Assembly: GCF_937616625.2 (NCBI RefSeq)
Contig: NC_065572.1
Coordinates: 74,770,653 to 74,834,652 of the forward strand
DNA length: 64,000 nucleotides
From: Mercurialis annua
Taxonomy: Eukaryota > Streptophyta > Magnoliopsida > Malpighiales > Euphorbiaceae
Direction: 5' to 3'
The position numbers and the translations under genes are program-made. Positions 22,715 through 34,497 of this stretch are shown one piece after another. The number at the start of each line of letters is the position of its first letter. Within the stretch, counting starts at the first letter, position 1. The notes under the pieces were generated by a model. That model was not told the origin of the DNA. It saw only the letters and a list, made by a program, of their open reading frames with translations, and did not search any database.

Positions 22715-22976
22715 CTCGCTCCGTCCCAATAGAGTTGCCCACTTTGCCCGTTTAAGAAAACATAATTATTGTTATGGAACTTACCAATTTTTCTCTACTT
22801 TTCTTATTATACCCTTGTTTAATATGGGTCCACTTTCAATTTACTTTTATTAGTGGAATTTAAATAGGGATAAAATAGGAAGATTGATTTATAAAATTGT
22901 CACTTTTTGAAAGTGGACAAGAATTTTGGGACAAATTTTTTTGCCAAAGTGAACAACTCTATTGGGACGGAGGGAA
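22715..22976. mobile_element. Stowaway-type MITE
   Basis: The ends are ctcgctccgtcccaatagag and its reverse counterpart ctctattgggacggagggaa. TA flanks both sides (22713-22714, 22977-22978). The length of 262 bases and the ctccgtccc terminal motif are typical of Stowaway MITEs of Tc1/mariner origin. It lies just beyond the break of the kinase pseudogene. Confidence 0.88.
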
Positions 22977-23293
22977 TATAAAATTGTGCTAATAATAAGA
23001 TAGAGAGGCGGTAAAGAGATACCTGAACAACAGCGGAGGAGCCCAAGGGAAGAGCAGAATCAGATATGCCATAACAGAAGAGCAGTTGATCCGAAAAATC
23101 AAATTTGATTAGGCGTTGGAAATGTTTGAGTTTATTTACAAATGGTCAAGATATACCATTGCTCACACAATGGTAGACAAAATTACTACTATAGCCTTGA
23201 AATATACAAATTACTAGCCTGAAATTATACAAATAACTAACCTTTAAATATACAAATTAGTATGGATTAGTATCCTAATTACATAATACCTAC
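22977..23293. other. Short intergenic stretch 3' of POT1
   Basis: AT-rich. It should contain the POT1 3' untranslated region close to 23294. Nothing else was recognised. Confidence 0.4.
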
Positions 23294-26200
23294 TTAGCCT
23301 ACATGCTTGGTGCCAAAAATTCTAAAATTTCTGCTTCCCCACTTATTATTTACATCAATATAATAGGATTTTATAAAACACTGTATCCATGGAGGATTTC
23401 TGAGAGCACCCATAATTTCCTTTCCGTCATCATCAACAGCCACACCAAGCAATTTGTTTCTCTTCTTTATCAGTACATCCATGGAGGGATGACCGTCGAA
23501 AAACTTCTCCTGGAGAGTCGCAATCAACACGAAACCAGCAATGTCAAAACAGACTTTACGGATAGCAGCAAGTAGTAATCCATGGTTACATGCATTGATA
23601 AATGTCTCTCAGCTTCTGAGAAACTAGAGTTTAATTTTAATGCATGCATGGGATAAAACTGCCATAATATGCTCCCAGTTATCGTGATGAAAACCAAGCA
23701 AAATTTTAAAGATTGCTCATATTGCAAGTGTCTACCTAAATAAACAAAAGAAAAGAACATCCTGGATTCCGACGAAATCCAAAATAGAACTGAATTTGCT
23801 ATCTACCTTCCGAATTAAATAAACGTATATAAATTTGTCGACATCTTATTGAAACTAAAGAGATGTAAGTTCAAATTCAGTAAATAATACATGTAAGAAA
23901 CATGTTCTCACCCCATCTTCTCCATATAAATAAGCATGGATTCTGCCAGTTGGATCCTCGATGGTCAGTCTGATCCCATATGTTCCATCATCAGAGAAAT
24001 ACGTCTGTACTTGCCATGGAAATGCAGCCACTACCCGAACTATACAATTGAATTTAGCTGTTACCTGAAAAGTTGGAAAATCGAGCAACAATCAGTCATG
24101 GCAGGTTGTGGCGGCACAGATAATATCATTTCCAGAAATAAATGCAGTAAGAAAACATACTAAACGGCTTTACGCGACAAAATTACAGGCATTTATCAAA
24201 ACAAAAGGTTAGCTTTACTCTTTGTGCTACCAAAATAGCAGATCACAGAAAAAGGGCAAACCAAAATAGCAAATCATAAATTCCAGTATATTATCATAAG
24301 GGCTTATAATATTTATGCCTGGCTAATAATTTCAATGCAGCACATGATGGTCAATCAAATACTTGACAAAGCAATATAATGCAAGGGTGTAATTCTTTCC
24401 ATAGAAGAGAGATGCTGTATGACGACACAACATATGAGCACACCAGCAATCTCAAATTCAAATAGTCTATAAACGAAGGAGCACAATGAAAAAAATCCTG
24501 AAGACATGTAAAGACTTGGCTACAGCACACAATGTCCCAAAAATGAAAAGCAAAAGGTTGGATACAAACATCATACCTCCGAATGGGTTAGAACATCCAT
24601 TAATGTGACGAAAGACACATCCTTGTCATCAACCTCTGAAAGAAGAAGGTAAATATATTATATAGGTATCAAATTTCTTACACCAAGAAGTAATCATAGC
24701 TAAAGCTAAGATTCTACCATAAAACTGTAATCTACAGAAAAGTGGATTATATGACAGCTAATCAGAAAAGCATTCTAAAATTACAATCATTGGCAGGAAG
24801 GCAACAATGTGAAACCTGTAACAGGTGAAGGCCGAGGAAAACAGATATATGGGATGCGCCCCAATTTCGATGACAGCCGGATTTTGTAAGCCCTGACTTG
24901 CATAAATATCGTAATACAAAATGCATATCAGATTTTGTTTTATAAAGCATGAACATAAAGCAAAATAGTCAATTGTAAGTAAGACACTTGCATTAGAATA
25001 TACTCACTTCTTGCGTGCTAAAGTAATTTGACTCTCATTTGATACATAACGTAACCTTGTGGAGGGCGTCAACACACCATACCATAATCCTTCCCGCACT
25101 TCACAAAGTATGTCGAGAAATTTCACCCATTTACCAGTAATTATCAAAGGGACAACCTTCTCATTTCCGTGGTCAATCATTACCCGTAAGACTGAACCAA
25201 CAGTTGGAAATGCACGTAATACATCTCTTGGCAGTGGAAGGGGCTCTAGTTGTAAAGGAGGTGGGTTTTCCCAACCATACTCCAAGCTAGTCGAATAGAC
25301 AGTGTAAGTGGATAGGAAGAAAAAAATGCAATTAGTTCATTAAATTTCCCAAAATTGTTGCGCAGCAACAATATACTGTTTTATTTATCAAATTTAACAA
25401 GCATGGAGAAAATAAATTTGTGTCATAGACAGATTTTACCAACAAAAACAAGAGACTAAAAAAACGTCATCCATGTTTCATGAGAAGAATGTAAAGGACT
25501 AGCTACATCTATGTCTGTAAACAATAAAATAAAGTGGTTCCTAAGCACTCACTCAATGATAATGCCATGCTTATTATGTCAATGGTCAAAACAACCGGTA
25601 CGCAATTATAAATAAGGAAACTCACTTTGAGTCAATATTAATTGGAGGAGAATCAGTCCCATCCCATATAAACACCATCCATTTTTTTTCAGCAACCTCA
25701 CATATGTGAAGCACCTATGATCAGACATTGTAAGATAAAGACATGTGAATACTAGAGAGATGAGAACAATGGAAGGAGGGGTGTCAAGAAAATTTAATAT
25801 CAGTTAAAAAGTTTCCTAGGGGTGGGATGAATTCCAAAACCCAAGTAGCAAAGAAACAGATAAAACTAGTCGGCTCACCTTGCTAACTAAACTAGCTCGT
25901 TCTCCTTCTTTCATATCTCGCATGGACATGAAGCTACGTGGATCTGTCAAGGAAATGCAAAATCAGCTGTTAAACAGGAAGAAGAAACAGCACAAAAGTA
26001 AAGCAAAGTTAGTTAACACAAGAAACTAAGAATATTTGTAAAGAACTGAAACTTCCTTTGTCACTTTGTGGAACAATACTGTTATAAAATATTGAATATT
26101 TGCAACCCGTGGTCTAAGTAGCAACGTCTTGCTTTTGGAAATTGTGCAAGAGCTCAAATAAGTGAACATGGAGATATAGCAGATAATGAATTTGGGCCTC

Positions 26201-28513
26201 AACTTTTTTAGCACACAAGTTCAAGAATTAATCAATGAAACTGGATTTTACAAAATAACAGCTTGATAATTAACATAAGTAACTACGGTTTTCTAACAAG
26301 CAGCAACTGAAAGTTTGCAAAAAAAAATAGAGCGCTAAAGCGGATGGAAGGGTTTATAAAGTTTAATAAGCTCATTAATAGGGTTATACTAGTCTTTATA
26401 TTTATAACTTAAGAAAAAAAGGACACTCTCTTAATATGTACAAGTTTGACTAGATGGGCAACTAAAAAAGATGGAGGGAGTATTAAAATTCCACAAAACC
26501 ATCAATAAAGACTGGCGGCAACTTCTTTTAAATGAAAAAAACAAGTTAACTTTTTTTTTTCATGAGAGAAGGCATCGACCACATAAAAGTTCAAAATTAT
26601 TTTCATGAAAACAAAAGGATCTAAAGTTTAGTAACAGCTACTACACCAAGAAAACATATCTCTTCACCTTATTTTTATTTAACCCCTAGGAGCGGAACGT
26701 CAAAAATAACAGCATTGTCTAGGAAAACAATTTTTACAGAGACAAATTTAGGCTAAACACCAACATCTTTTCATTCATTAAAGCATTATTGTCCAAAATA
26801 AAATATAGAGATCATGAGCATATAATAGCAGATAACCAATGAAAATTATTAAATGCTCAAGATTCTAATAGAATTAGGCTAATCAATAATACCATCATCA
26901 AGATGAAAGTCAGCTAGCCAATTTTGTAAGGCTGAAACACACTTGAAGTCGTGGGCTCTAGCGTGATATCCTGGGGAACATTGATAATGGAGGAAGTCCC
27001 CATTATTTTTGCCTCTGTACAGAGCAAATAAAGAGCCGGACTTATAGAAAACTGCATTTACTTTCCCATTATCTTTCTTAATCTGCATAAAATATCCTAG
27101 CCGTTGGCATAGGTTTCATTTTCAAAACCCAAAAAGGATTTCAAATTCCAAGAGACAACAATCACAATAGAAAATATGATGCAAAAGGAAAAAAAAGAAC
27201 AGTAACATCAATTACATAGAAAACAAGCAAAATAAACAAATTGACAGAGATTCAAGAACTATGATATCTTTATTTATATTTGGTATTTGATGTGCACCGA
27301 AAACTCATTACTGAACTAAAATGATAGGGGTATATTATCACAGCAATAAAACAGCCAAATGGCATTTTTTTGTTTGATACCGGCCTCCGACTTTGTTTGA
27401 GAGTAGACAGAGAAAACCTTTTGTAATATTAACGTCTCTGCGGAAATTAGGTTAGCAAAACACATGCTCAATCATACAAGGTGACAAACACGTTTCAAAA
27501 TTGTGCGAAAGAGCTTGATTTTCTCATATATGTGAAATCATGTTCGCACACTGATTTTATTTCTTTTAAATGTTCTTAATATTAAGTTAAGAGGTTGCCT
27601 CAAAAATTACTCAATAAAACATAATAGAATTGAGTCTCATGTATTTCAAGACTAAACAAAAACAAAAAAATTGAAAGTGTTTAGACAGCTTAAAAGTGCA
27701 AGAAGTAATTTCAATTGAATTACATGCTAGGCAGCACAGACACGGACACGGAGAAACGGGACACTTAGACACGGGAGAATGGTGTTATTTTAAGGTTTCC
27801 TATGTAAAAAATGACGTCTCGTGTCGAAGTGTCCAAAACGTCAAATGTCTGAAACGTTTCGGTAACGTCAAATGTCTGAAACGTTTCGGTAACATCAAAT
27901 GTCTGAAACATTTCCAAAACGTCAAATATCTGAAACGTTTCCGAAACGTCAAATGTCTGAAACATTCTGAAATGTCAAATGTCTGAAATGTTCCCGAAAC
28001 ATCAAATGTCTGACAGTTTCAGAAACGTAAATGTCTGAAAATTTCAGAAACGGGACATGTAGTCAATGTTTGTGTTTGGAAACAATTGTTGCACAAGATT
28101 TCACTCTAAACAAGGGCTTTCGGTAATTATAAATTATTTTTCAGCAAGCAATCACATAAAATATGAACAGTTAAATGAATATTACCACAATACGAGACAG
28201 ATGAATAATATCACCAAGAGCTAAAATCTGAGGAAGGCTCTCCATAGTCGAAGCGAATATATTAACCGACAACCCGGTTTTGCAATCGGATTCATCGATT
28301 ATTTTCACAGTACGAATCCAATCTGAAAACAAAAAAAAAACAAATTAGTACAAAATTGACAGTAGCAAAAGAATGAGGAAGAAGACGAGTACCGGTGCCG
28401 CGAGTTTTCTTGGGTAAGCCTACTTCGATAACGGAACCGAAGAGAGTGACCTTTTGATTGATTAAAGTAACGGCCTCTGCTACTCTAGGGTATGTGTAAA
28501 TGTAATTCTCCAT
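23294..28513 (-). CDS. POT1: Protection of telomeres 1 (POT1) homologue (10 exons, 461 aa)
   Basis: Single-stranded telomeric DNA binding or telomerase-associated OB-fold protein; plant POT1 proteins differ in which of these roles they keep. Exons, high to low: 28393-28513, 28186-28322, 26893-27082, 25879-25943, 25626-25714, 25008-25286, 24816-24892, 24577-24635, 23912-24064, 23294-23509. They total 1386 bases with all phases consistent. Recognisable blocks: first OB fold (INQKVTLFGSVIEVGLPKKTRGTD), SGSLFALYRGKNNGDFLHYQ, second OB fold (WMVFIWDGTDSPP), LQLEPLPLPRDVLRAFPTVGS, VTAKFNCIVRVVAAFPWQV and the C-terminal NPPWIQCFIKSYY to FGTKHVG. The length is close to that of known plant POT1 proteins (about 460-470). 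Intron 2 holds a minisatellite. Which POT1 paralogue this is cannot be decided here. Confidence 0.95.
27839..28050. repeat. 27-base minisatellite in POT1 intron 2
   Basis: About eight units of the type tcaaatgtctgaaacgtttc plus a short spacer, decaying to the right. The array keeps open frames on both strands, but the peptides are simple repeats and the array is intronic, so they are not genes. The preceding 27730-27840 (acacggacacgg, gtgttattttaaggttt) recurs at 41560-41650, so the array arose within a dispersed repeat. Confidence 0.9.
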
Positions 28514-28817
28514 TTCTTTTTCTATTCAGTGCTACCGGAAAATGTTTTTCAACTCCTCATCTTCCATAGCTTCGAAGATGATTTGAATTTAGAAATTACT
28601 TATGAACCAGTTAGCTGCACTTTGCGTTGTCTTCTGAATTTAATTTACTTCATTGAAAAAAATATTGTTTAAAAAAGGCCTAATCAATTAAGAATACATT
28701 TGGCAAAAAAAAAATTAAGAATACATTTTGTCGATTTTTTTTGTTTATGGTTTCACTTTTTAAAATTTTAAATTTTATCTCATTTTTCAACTTTCATTTT
28801 CGATTGTAGCCAATTGT

Positions 28818-29477
28818 TGTTAAAGATAATCCCACATTGGTTAGGAGAACAAATATAAATGAGTTTATAAGTGTAAAGGTTCAACCACCTATTAACTAGT
28901 TCTAATTATTAGGTCATGGTTGAACTTAAACACTCTCATAAGCATGTGGGTGGATTATTATATTCTCACCAATTTATAATTAATTACTCCCACCAATATT
29001 TCTAATATGGTATCGGAGCGGGTCTGCCTCGGGTTCTTAATTTGCCGGTTGTCCATCTGGATGTCCAGTCCCAGCGGCCCGGTCCGGTATTGCCGCCGCG
29101 TATTAAATCAAAAATTTCAGTGGGTCTTGCCCGGATTCTTAATTTACCGGTTGTTCGTCTGGATGTTCATTCCCAGCGGCCCGGTCCGGTGTTGCCGCTA
29201 CTTGTTAAATCAAAAAGTTTCAGTTTCAGGGGGAGTCAATTTCAAGTGACAAACGGATGTCCAGTCCCGGTTGCACTTGAAGGGAAGTGTTAAAGATAAT
29301 CCCACATTGGTTAGGAGAACAAATATAAATGAGTTTATAAGTGTAAAGGTTCAACCACCTATTAACTAGTTCTAGTTATTAGGTCATGGTTGAACCTAAA
29401 CACTCTCATAAGCATGTGGGTGGATTATTACATTCTCACCAATTTATAATTAATTACTCCCACCAATATTTCTAATA
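28818..29477 (+). mobile_element. TRIM retrotransposon (miniature LTR element)
   Basis: Two near-identical 190-base terminal repeats (28818-29007 and 29288-29477), both starting TGTTAAAGATAATCCC and ending CTAATA. They are flanked by the 5-base target duplication attgt (28813-28817, 29478-29482). Immediately after the left repeat is tggtatcggagc, a near match to the usual primer site for initiator methionine tRNA (tggtatcagagc). A purine run (gaagggaag) precedes the right repeat. The 280-base interior has no coding capacity. It consists largely of a tandem duplication of about 100 bases (from 29023 and 29125). Confidence 0.95.
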
Positions 29478-29810
29478 ATTGTCCAAATTGAATTGAAAAA
29501 AATTCTAATAAACCTCTCATATTACTTCATTTTAAAATTTGTTATGATAAAAATGCAAATTGAAATAATATGAAGTAATATAAACGACACATTTGAACTT
29601 TTTCCCACTTTCATTTGGACAAATGACTATAATTGAAAGTAAAAATTAAAAAATGCACTAAAATTGAAGATTTTAGAAGATGAGATCCTAAACAAAAAAA
29701 TCGAAAAGGTGAGGTATTTTTGAGTGATTAAGTCTTTAAAAAATTATAAACTTTAACATGTTTTGTAATTTTAATATAAAGTATAAACTTTCAGTTTTGG
29801 CAATATAATA

Positions 29811-30063
29811 CTCTCTTCGTTCCATTTTAAAAATCTCATATTCTATTTTGAAATGTCTATTTTTAAAGTTTTGTTTTTATTCTTAGAGTATTTTTACGTT
29901 GAATTTCTTTTTTTTACCCTTCATTAAATCTCTCAAATAAATTTTATGGAAAAACTATCATTAATGGAGGCAAAATATAAAAACGCAAAAAGATAAAAAT
30001 AATAAATATTTTTTTAACCTGTGTGTAAAAGCAAATGGAAATTTTAAAATGGGACGGAGGAAG
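29811..30063. mobile_element. Stowaway-type MITE
   Basis: 253 bases with ends ctctcttcgttccattttaa and, in reverse, cttcctccgtcccattttaa. TA flanks both sides. It lies between the TRIM and the duplicated flank of the receptor kinase. Confidence 0.8.
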
Positions 30064-30678
30064 TAAATTTTTTGATAGTTGAATATAAATAATATTCGTA
30101 AAAAAGTTGATGTGGATGTTAAAATAGTAGTGTTTTTGTGTCTACATCAATATTTTTTAATAAAAAATTACTTAGTGTTTTGAGTTGCAAAAATTCAACC
30201 GTTGATATCCGATATTGTCAAAATTAAAAGGTTGCGTTAAAATTAGAAGACACGGTAAAGTTTTTTTTGATCTTTTTAAGCAATTTCAGACAATAAAATA
30301 CATAAGAATTAGTAAATTTTTCTAGTACGGATGCACAAAAGAAAGCAAGGAAATATCGCTGCAATTTCTGACTATATAAAACAAGTCTTTATTGTTCCTA
30401 TGCTTTTGATTCTTAAAAACTCAAAATTAGAAATTTTATATGATAAACTGGGCTAAATTGTATAAATCTTTCTCAAACTGTCAATTTGCAATTCTTTTAA
30501 CGTACTTGCCCTAACTGTTAAATTAAAATGACATTGTGTCACATCATTAAAATAATCTCAAGTAATTTAATCTAATTAATCAAAATTTTCACATATTCAT
30601 TCAATGATGTAATGATGTGTTATAATATTATTGGCTCTATCGACAGATGACGGGGTGAATAGAGCCCTTTAATCGAGG
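30064..30678. other. 3' flank of the receptor kinase
   Basis: AT-rich. From about 30333 onward it is the counterpart of 20854-21321 (see the duplicated flank entry). It probably includes the 3' untranslated region of the kinase gene. No gene was recognised. Confidence 0.5.
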
Positions 30679-33600
30679 CTATCTGGGTGACATAGTTGAG
30701 TAACTACAAGTAGCATGAGTTGATGGATGAGTGGTGGTAATGGTGAAGGAGCTAAGTTGATTGAATTCTCTTTTCATGGCTTTAAACACATTTTCTAAAC
30801 CTTCTTCAACCAATTCCAGAACTGTCTGAGGCATTGGTGGAGCAGTCATATCCATTGCTCCTTCTAACATTTTCACTACTTCTCCCATTGAAGGTCTCAT
30901 AGACACCTCATCCTGAATGCACCAAAACGCGACTTTTAGCGCTCTCATAAGCTCTTCTTCTTCGACTGCCCCTTGGAGCCTTCTGTCTGCTGCTTTCATC
31001 GGCATCCCATTCATCATCTCCTGCACAGGATAACGGACAATTGTTGAAACCAATGAGTTCTTGGCTCTATCAGTCGCCTTTTTAACTAAATTAAGATTAG
31101 GAGTTTGAGTAAATTCTGATACCTTGAAAGCCCATCCAGGGTAAAAGAAGTCCTGCACATCATAAGACATGTCGAGGTTTCTTCTCCCGCCAATGATCTC
31201 TAGAAGTAACATTCCGTAGCTATAAACGTCGGCTTTTACGGTTATAGGTCTGTTACTAACCCATTCTGGAGCTAAATAGCCTCTAGTTCCTCTTACCATT
31301 GTAACAACATGCGAGTGTTCTCTACCCATTAGCTTGGCAAGTCCGAAATCTGATACTTTGGGGCAGAAATTGTCATCTATTAGTATGTTTTCTGGTTTTA
31401 TATCGCAGTGTATAATCCGGTCTCTGCATTGCTCGTGGAAGTATGCTATTCCTTGAGCAGTTGCAATAGCAATACTGAATCGAGTTGACCAATCCAGCAA
31501 TCTTTCCCGAGCCTCGCGGCTAGTATATGAAGGAAATATCCATTTGTCCAAGGATCCATTTTTCATATACTCATAAACAAGAAGCCTGCAAATTAACATA
31601 TTTCAAAAAAAATACAATTTACTAGAGTATCTGATAGATTTTACTTCTGTATATTATACGCCGAATTTATGTTGGCGTTGTTTTCCGTTTTCAGAAAGGC
31701 TTTTAAAACTCCAAATTTTATATTAACAGACTATTCTAGTAAACAAAAACATTCTTTGGCCGTTTCTCATTTTAACATTTCCTATTTCAGCATTTATGTA
31801 TTTGTGTAATATAGGATGGCCTAGATATAAAAATGTTTACCGTTGCGATCCTTCAGAGCAGTATCCGCAGAGACGAACGAGGTTCATATGATGCATAGAG
31901 CCAATGGTGTTCACTTCAGTTATAAATTCCTTCTCCCCATGAGGTAAAACCTTGTCTAGTTTCTTTACAGCAATCAAAGTCCCGTCAGATAAGCTTCCTT
32001 TGTACACACTCCCAAATCCTCCTGAAAAACAACAATTGCACATTAAATTTCATCCCAGACAAACATTCTCTGCTACATTATAATGTATAGTTAAACACTA
32101 ACTTGCCTGTTCCAAGAATTTGTGAGAAATTCGAGGTGCGAATCTGCAATTCACGATAGCTAAAATTTATAGGAGCACCTGACAGAATCATAGAACTCTC
32201 CAAAGCTCTTTTCAGATTTCTTTTTCTATGCACATTGTAATACAACAACAGGCAAAGCAGGGCAAAAAGAAACATCATGCTGAGAACTATAGGAAGAACC
32301 AAAACCTTCTCTTTTGAGATCCCGGACCCGTCTTTATCGCCTTCCGAGCCATTCAATCGAGCTTTGACGAACAAGGTGGACCCCGGATCCTCATATCCAC
32401 CGAAATCCAAGCTTCTCAACAGCCAACAGTAAGGCTTCTCATCATCCAGACCATAAACTGAGGCCTTACACTCACAATCTGACAAACAAGCATCACCACA
32501 CTTCGAAACTGTCGTAATATCGCTATAATTTGCTATGACCGAAAAATCAGGGTAATAGTAATTAGTCTGCTGCACAGCCGTAATCCTGAACTCCGCCGTC
32601 TGATTTACGCGCGGCGAATTACATTTCCCGATGAGCGACGAATTCTCTCCGCATTCCATGCCATTGCCAACTTTAGAAGTACCAGGCAGACATGTACACG
32701 AAGCATTGGTCTTACTTCTGTTCAGATTACATATCCCGTTCCCGCAAACGCCGGCTATATCGCACGGATTCGAAACCGCCGCCCATTCCGGCACCCATTG
32801 ACGAGAGCCATTAACATCATTATCCCATCTATACAAACGTAAATTTCCATTCGTTTCAAGGATTAACCTCCGAAGAATGGCCAACCGAGTAGATTGATTC
32901 TTAGAAGACGACAGTCCATTGTAATCCCCGTCATTTTTATACACGTAAACAGCTCCGTTTGATGAGTCGCCGTATACAATTCCGAAGCTTCCTGCTTCGT
33001 CCAAAACCGCCACAACATCGCCTGTAACGTTGGAAATATCAGGTCCAGGCCAGTAAGAAAAGTTTGCGTAAGACTCAGGAGAATCATCGTATGAGTCTGG
33101 TAAATTATACGTTAATGCAAGATTTAGTGAGGTGGGCTGCTGTAACATTTTGAGAGAGTAATAGCCACCGTTGACCGGTGACTTTGGTGATGTTAGTTCG
33201 AGAGAGACTGTTAAAGGCTGGTTTGGCAGGAGAGTATCTGACGGGTGGGAGAAACTTTGCCAGAGTATGGAGCGGTTGGTGGTGGTGCCGGAGTAGAGGA
33301 TGAAGTTGCCGGAGTCTGACATGAGTGCTGAATTGGCACCGGAAGCGGAGGTGTTTGACATCCATGCGGTGGTGTGTCCGTCGGTGAGAACGAGGTTGCC
33401 GGTGGTGTCCAGCTCCAAAATTGCGTTTTTGGTGACCGGAGAGTTTCTATATATATGATCATTGAGGAAAAATGAAAGTGTTACCTGCAAAAGCTTTTGT
33501 AAAAACTAAAGATGGAAATGTTTTTTTTTAATTCTTAATTGGAAAAACAATTACCCTCCAAATTCTAGCTTAACTTAAATTGATTGGACTAATTGCTATG

Positions 33601-34497
33601 CTATTAGGCAATTCTGGATGAAATTACTGGGTTAAAATCAGGATAATTGATTCTCATGGTAGCCAAACTATGACTACATTTCATTTTAGATTTTAGTAAT
33701 TAAATTTTAATTTCATTTCATCTGAAAGTTTTCCGGCTAAAAACGTATACATGGTAACTGTTTTTTACATAAGTTTTCTAAAAAAATTGCTCTAAATCAA
33801 TTATGATGAAATAAGATCATGCATATGTGTGAGAAGTTTTCAGATAAAAATTAATTGTTACAAACTAATTTTAGCCGAAAAACCTCCAAGTGAAATGAAA
33901 TAAAAGTTCAATAATTAAAATAAAATGAAATAACAGTTTGGGTAGCCTACAAATTGATTATCCGTTAAAAACATGAGTAGGTGACCCCAAACTTTTATAT
34001 GTTCAATTTGATAACAAAACTTTAGCTCCTATGAGAATTGTTAATTTTATTTTATTTAAGAAGTTAAAGTTTATCATTTTCATGTTACCGGATAATTTAT
34101 TTTAAAAGTACATGCCCTGCTAAATATGCTTTTATGGATTATAAACTAATTTCGATCTAGTTTTTATATTATTTTAAGGCTCATAAGAAATAATTATAAC
34201 ATGACGTGGCATGGCAATGGCAATGGCCTATTAAAAATTAGACACGTACCTATTAGGTGACCAAACGACAGTGCGATCTCCAGGAAGGTCAGCAAACCAA
34301 ATAGCCAACAGAAACCAATCACGAGCATCCGCTTGAGTGAACCCAAATGCAAAGGTACCATTATCCGAAACCCAGGCTCGATCTTCTCTAGCCAACAATC
34401 TCGAACCCAACCCAATCGGGCTAGCCATGCAACCATCAAGTGCACCCAAAACCAACAACAAGAACACCAAATAATATACAGAAGAACTCATCATCAT
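30679..34497 (-). CDS. G-type lectin S-receptor-like kinase (4 exons, 891 aa)
   Basis: Plasma-membrane receptor kinase resembling the At5g24080 group. Exons, high to low: 34250-34497, 32107-33446, 31841-32021, 30679-31585; the sum of 2676 bases is divisible by three. Seen in order: signal peptide (VYYLVFLLLVLGALDGCMA), bulb-type lectin domain (WVSDNGTFAFGF, WSPNRNSPV, LVLTDGHTTAWMSNTSASGA), a cysteine-rich S-locus-like/PAN region (CNSPRVNQTAEF to LDFGGYEDPG), one membrane helix (VLPIVLSMMFLFALLCLLLYY) and a Ser/Thr kinase domain. The kinase shows GTGGFGSVYKG, AVKKLD, HCDIKPEN, SDFGLAK and YLAPEW. The catalytic loop has HCD instead of HRD, so it is a non-RD kinase, a group often linked to immunity. 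Intron 2 uses a GC donor (CAG|GCAAGT). The partial copy at 21322-22672 is a pseudogene. Confidence 0.95.

Noticed and set aside
26320..26485. Stowaway-like end (gatggagggagta) in POT1 intron 3
   Set aside because: Only one end is recognisable; no matching left end or TA-flanked partner was found.
27696..27986. Open frames on both strands (about 96 and 66 codons) in POT1 intron 2
   Set aside because: They are translations of the 27-base minisatellite, whose unit length is divisible by three. Not genes.
28553..28580. Similarity of cttccatagcttc plus gagatga-type sequence upstream of POT1 to the start of the 143-residue gene (20758-20785)
   Set aside because: Too short to separate from chance; the flanks do not continue to match.
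29007..29293. Two overlapping plus-strand frames in the TRIM interior
   Set aside because: They arise from the GC-rich internal duplication of a non-coding miniature retroelement.
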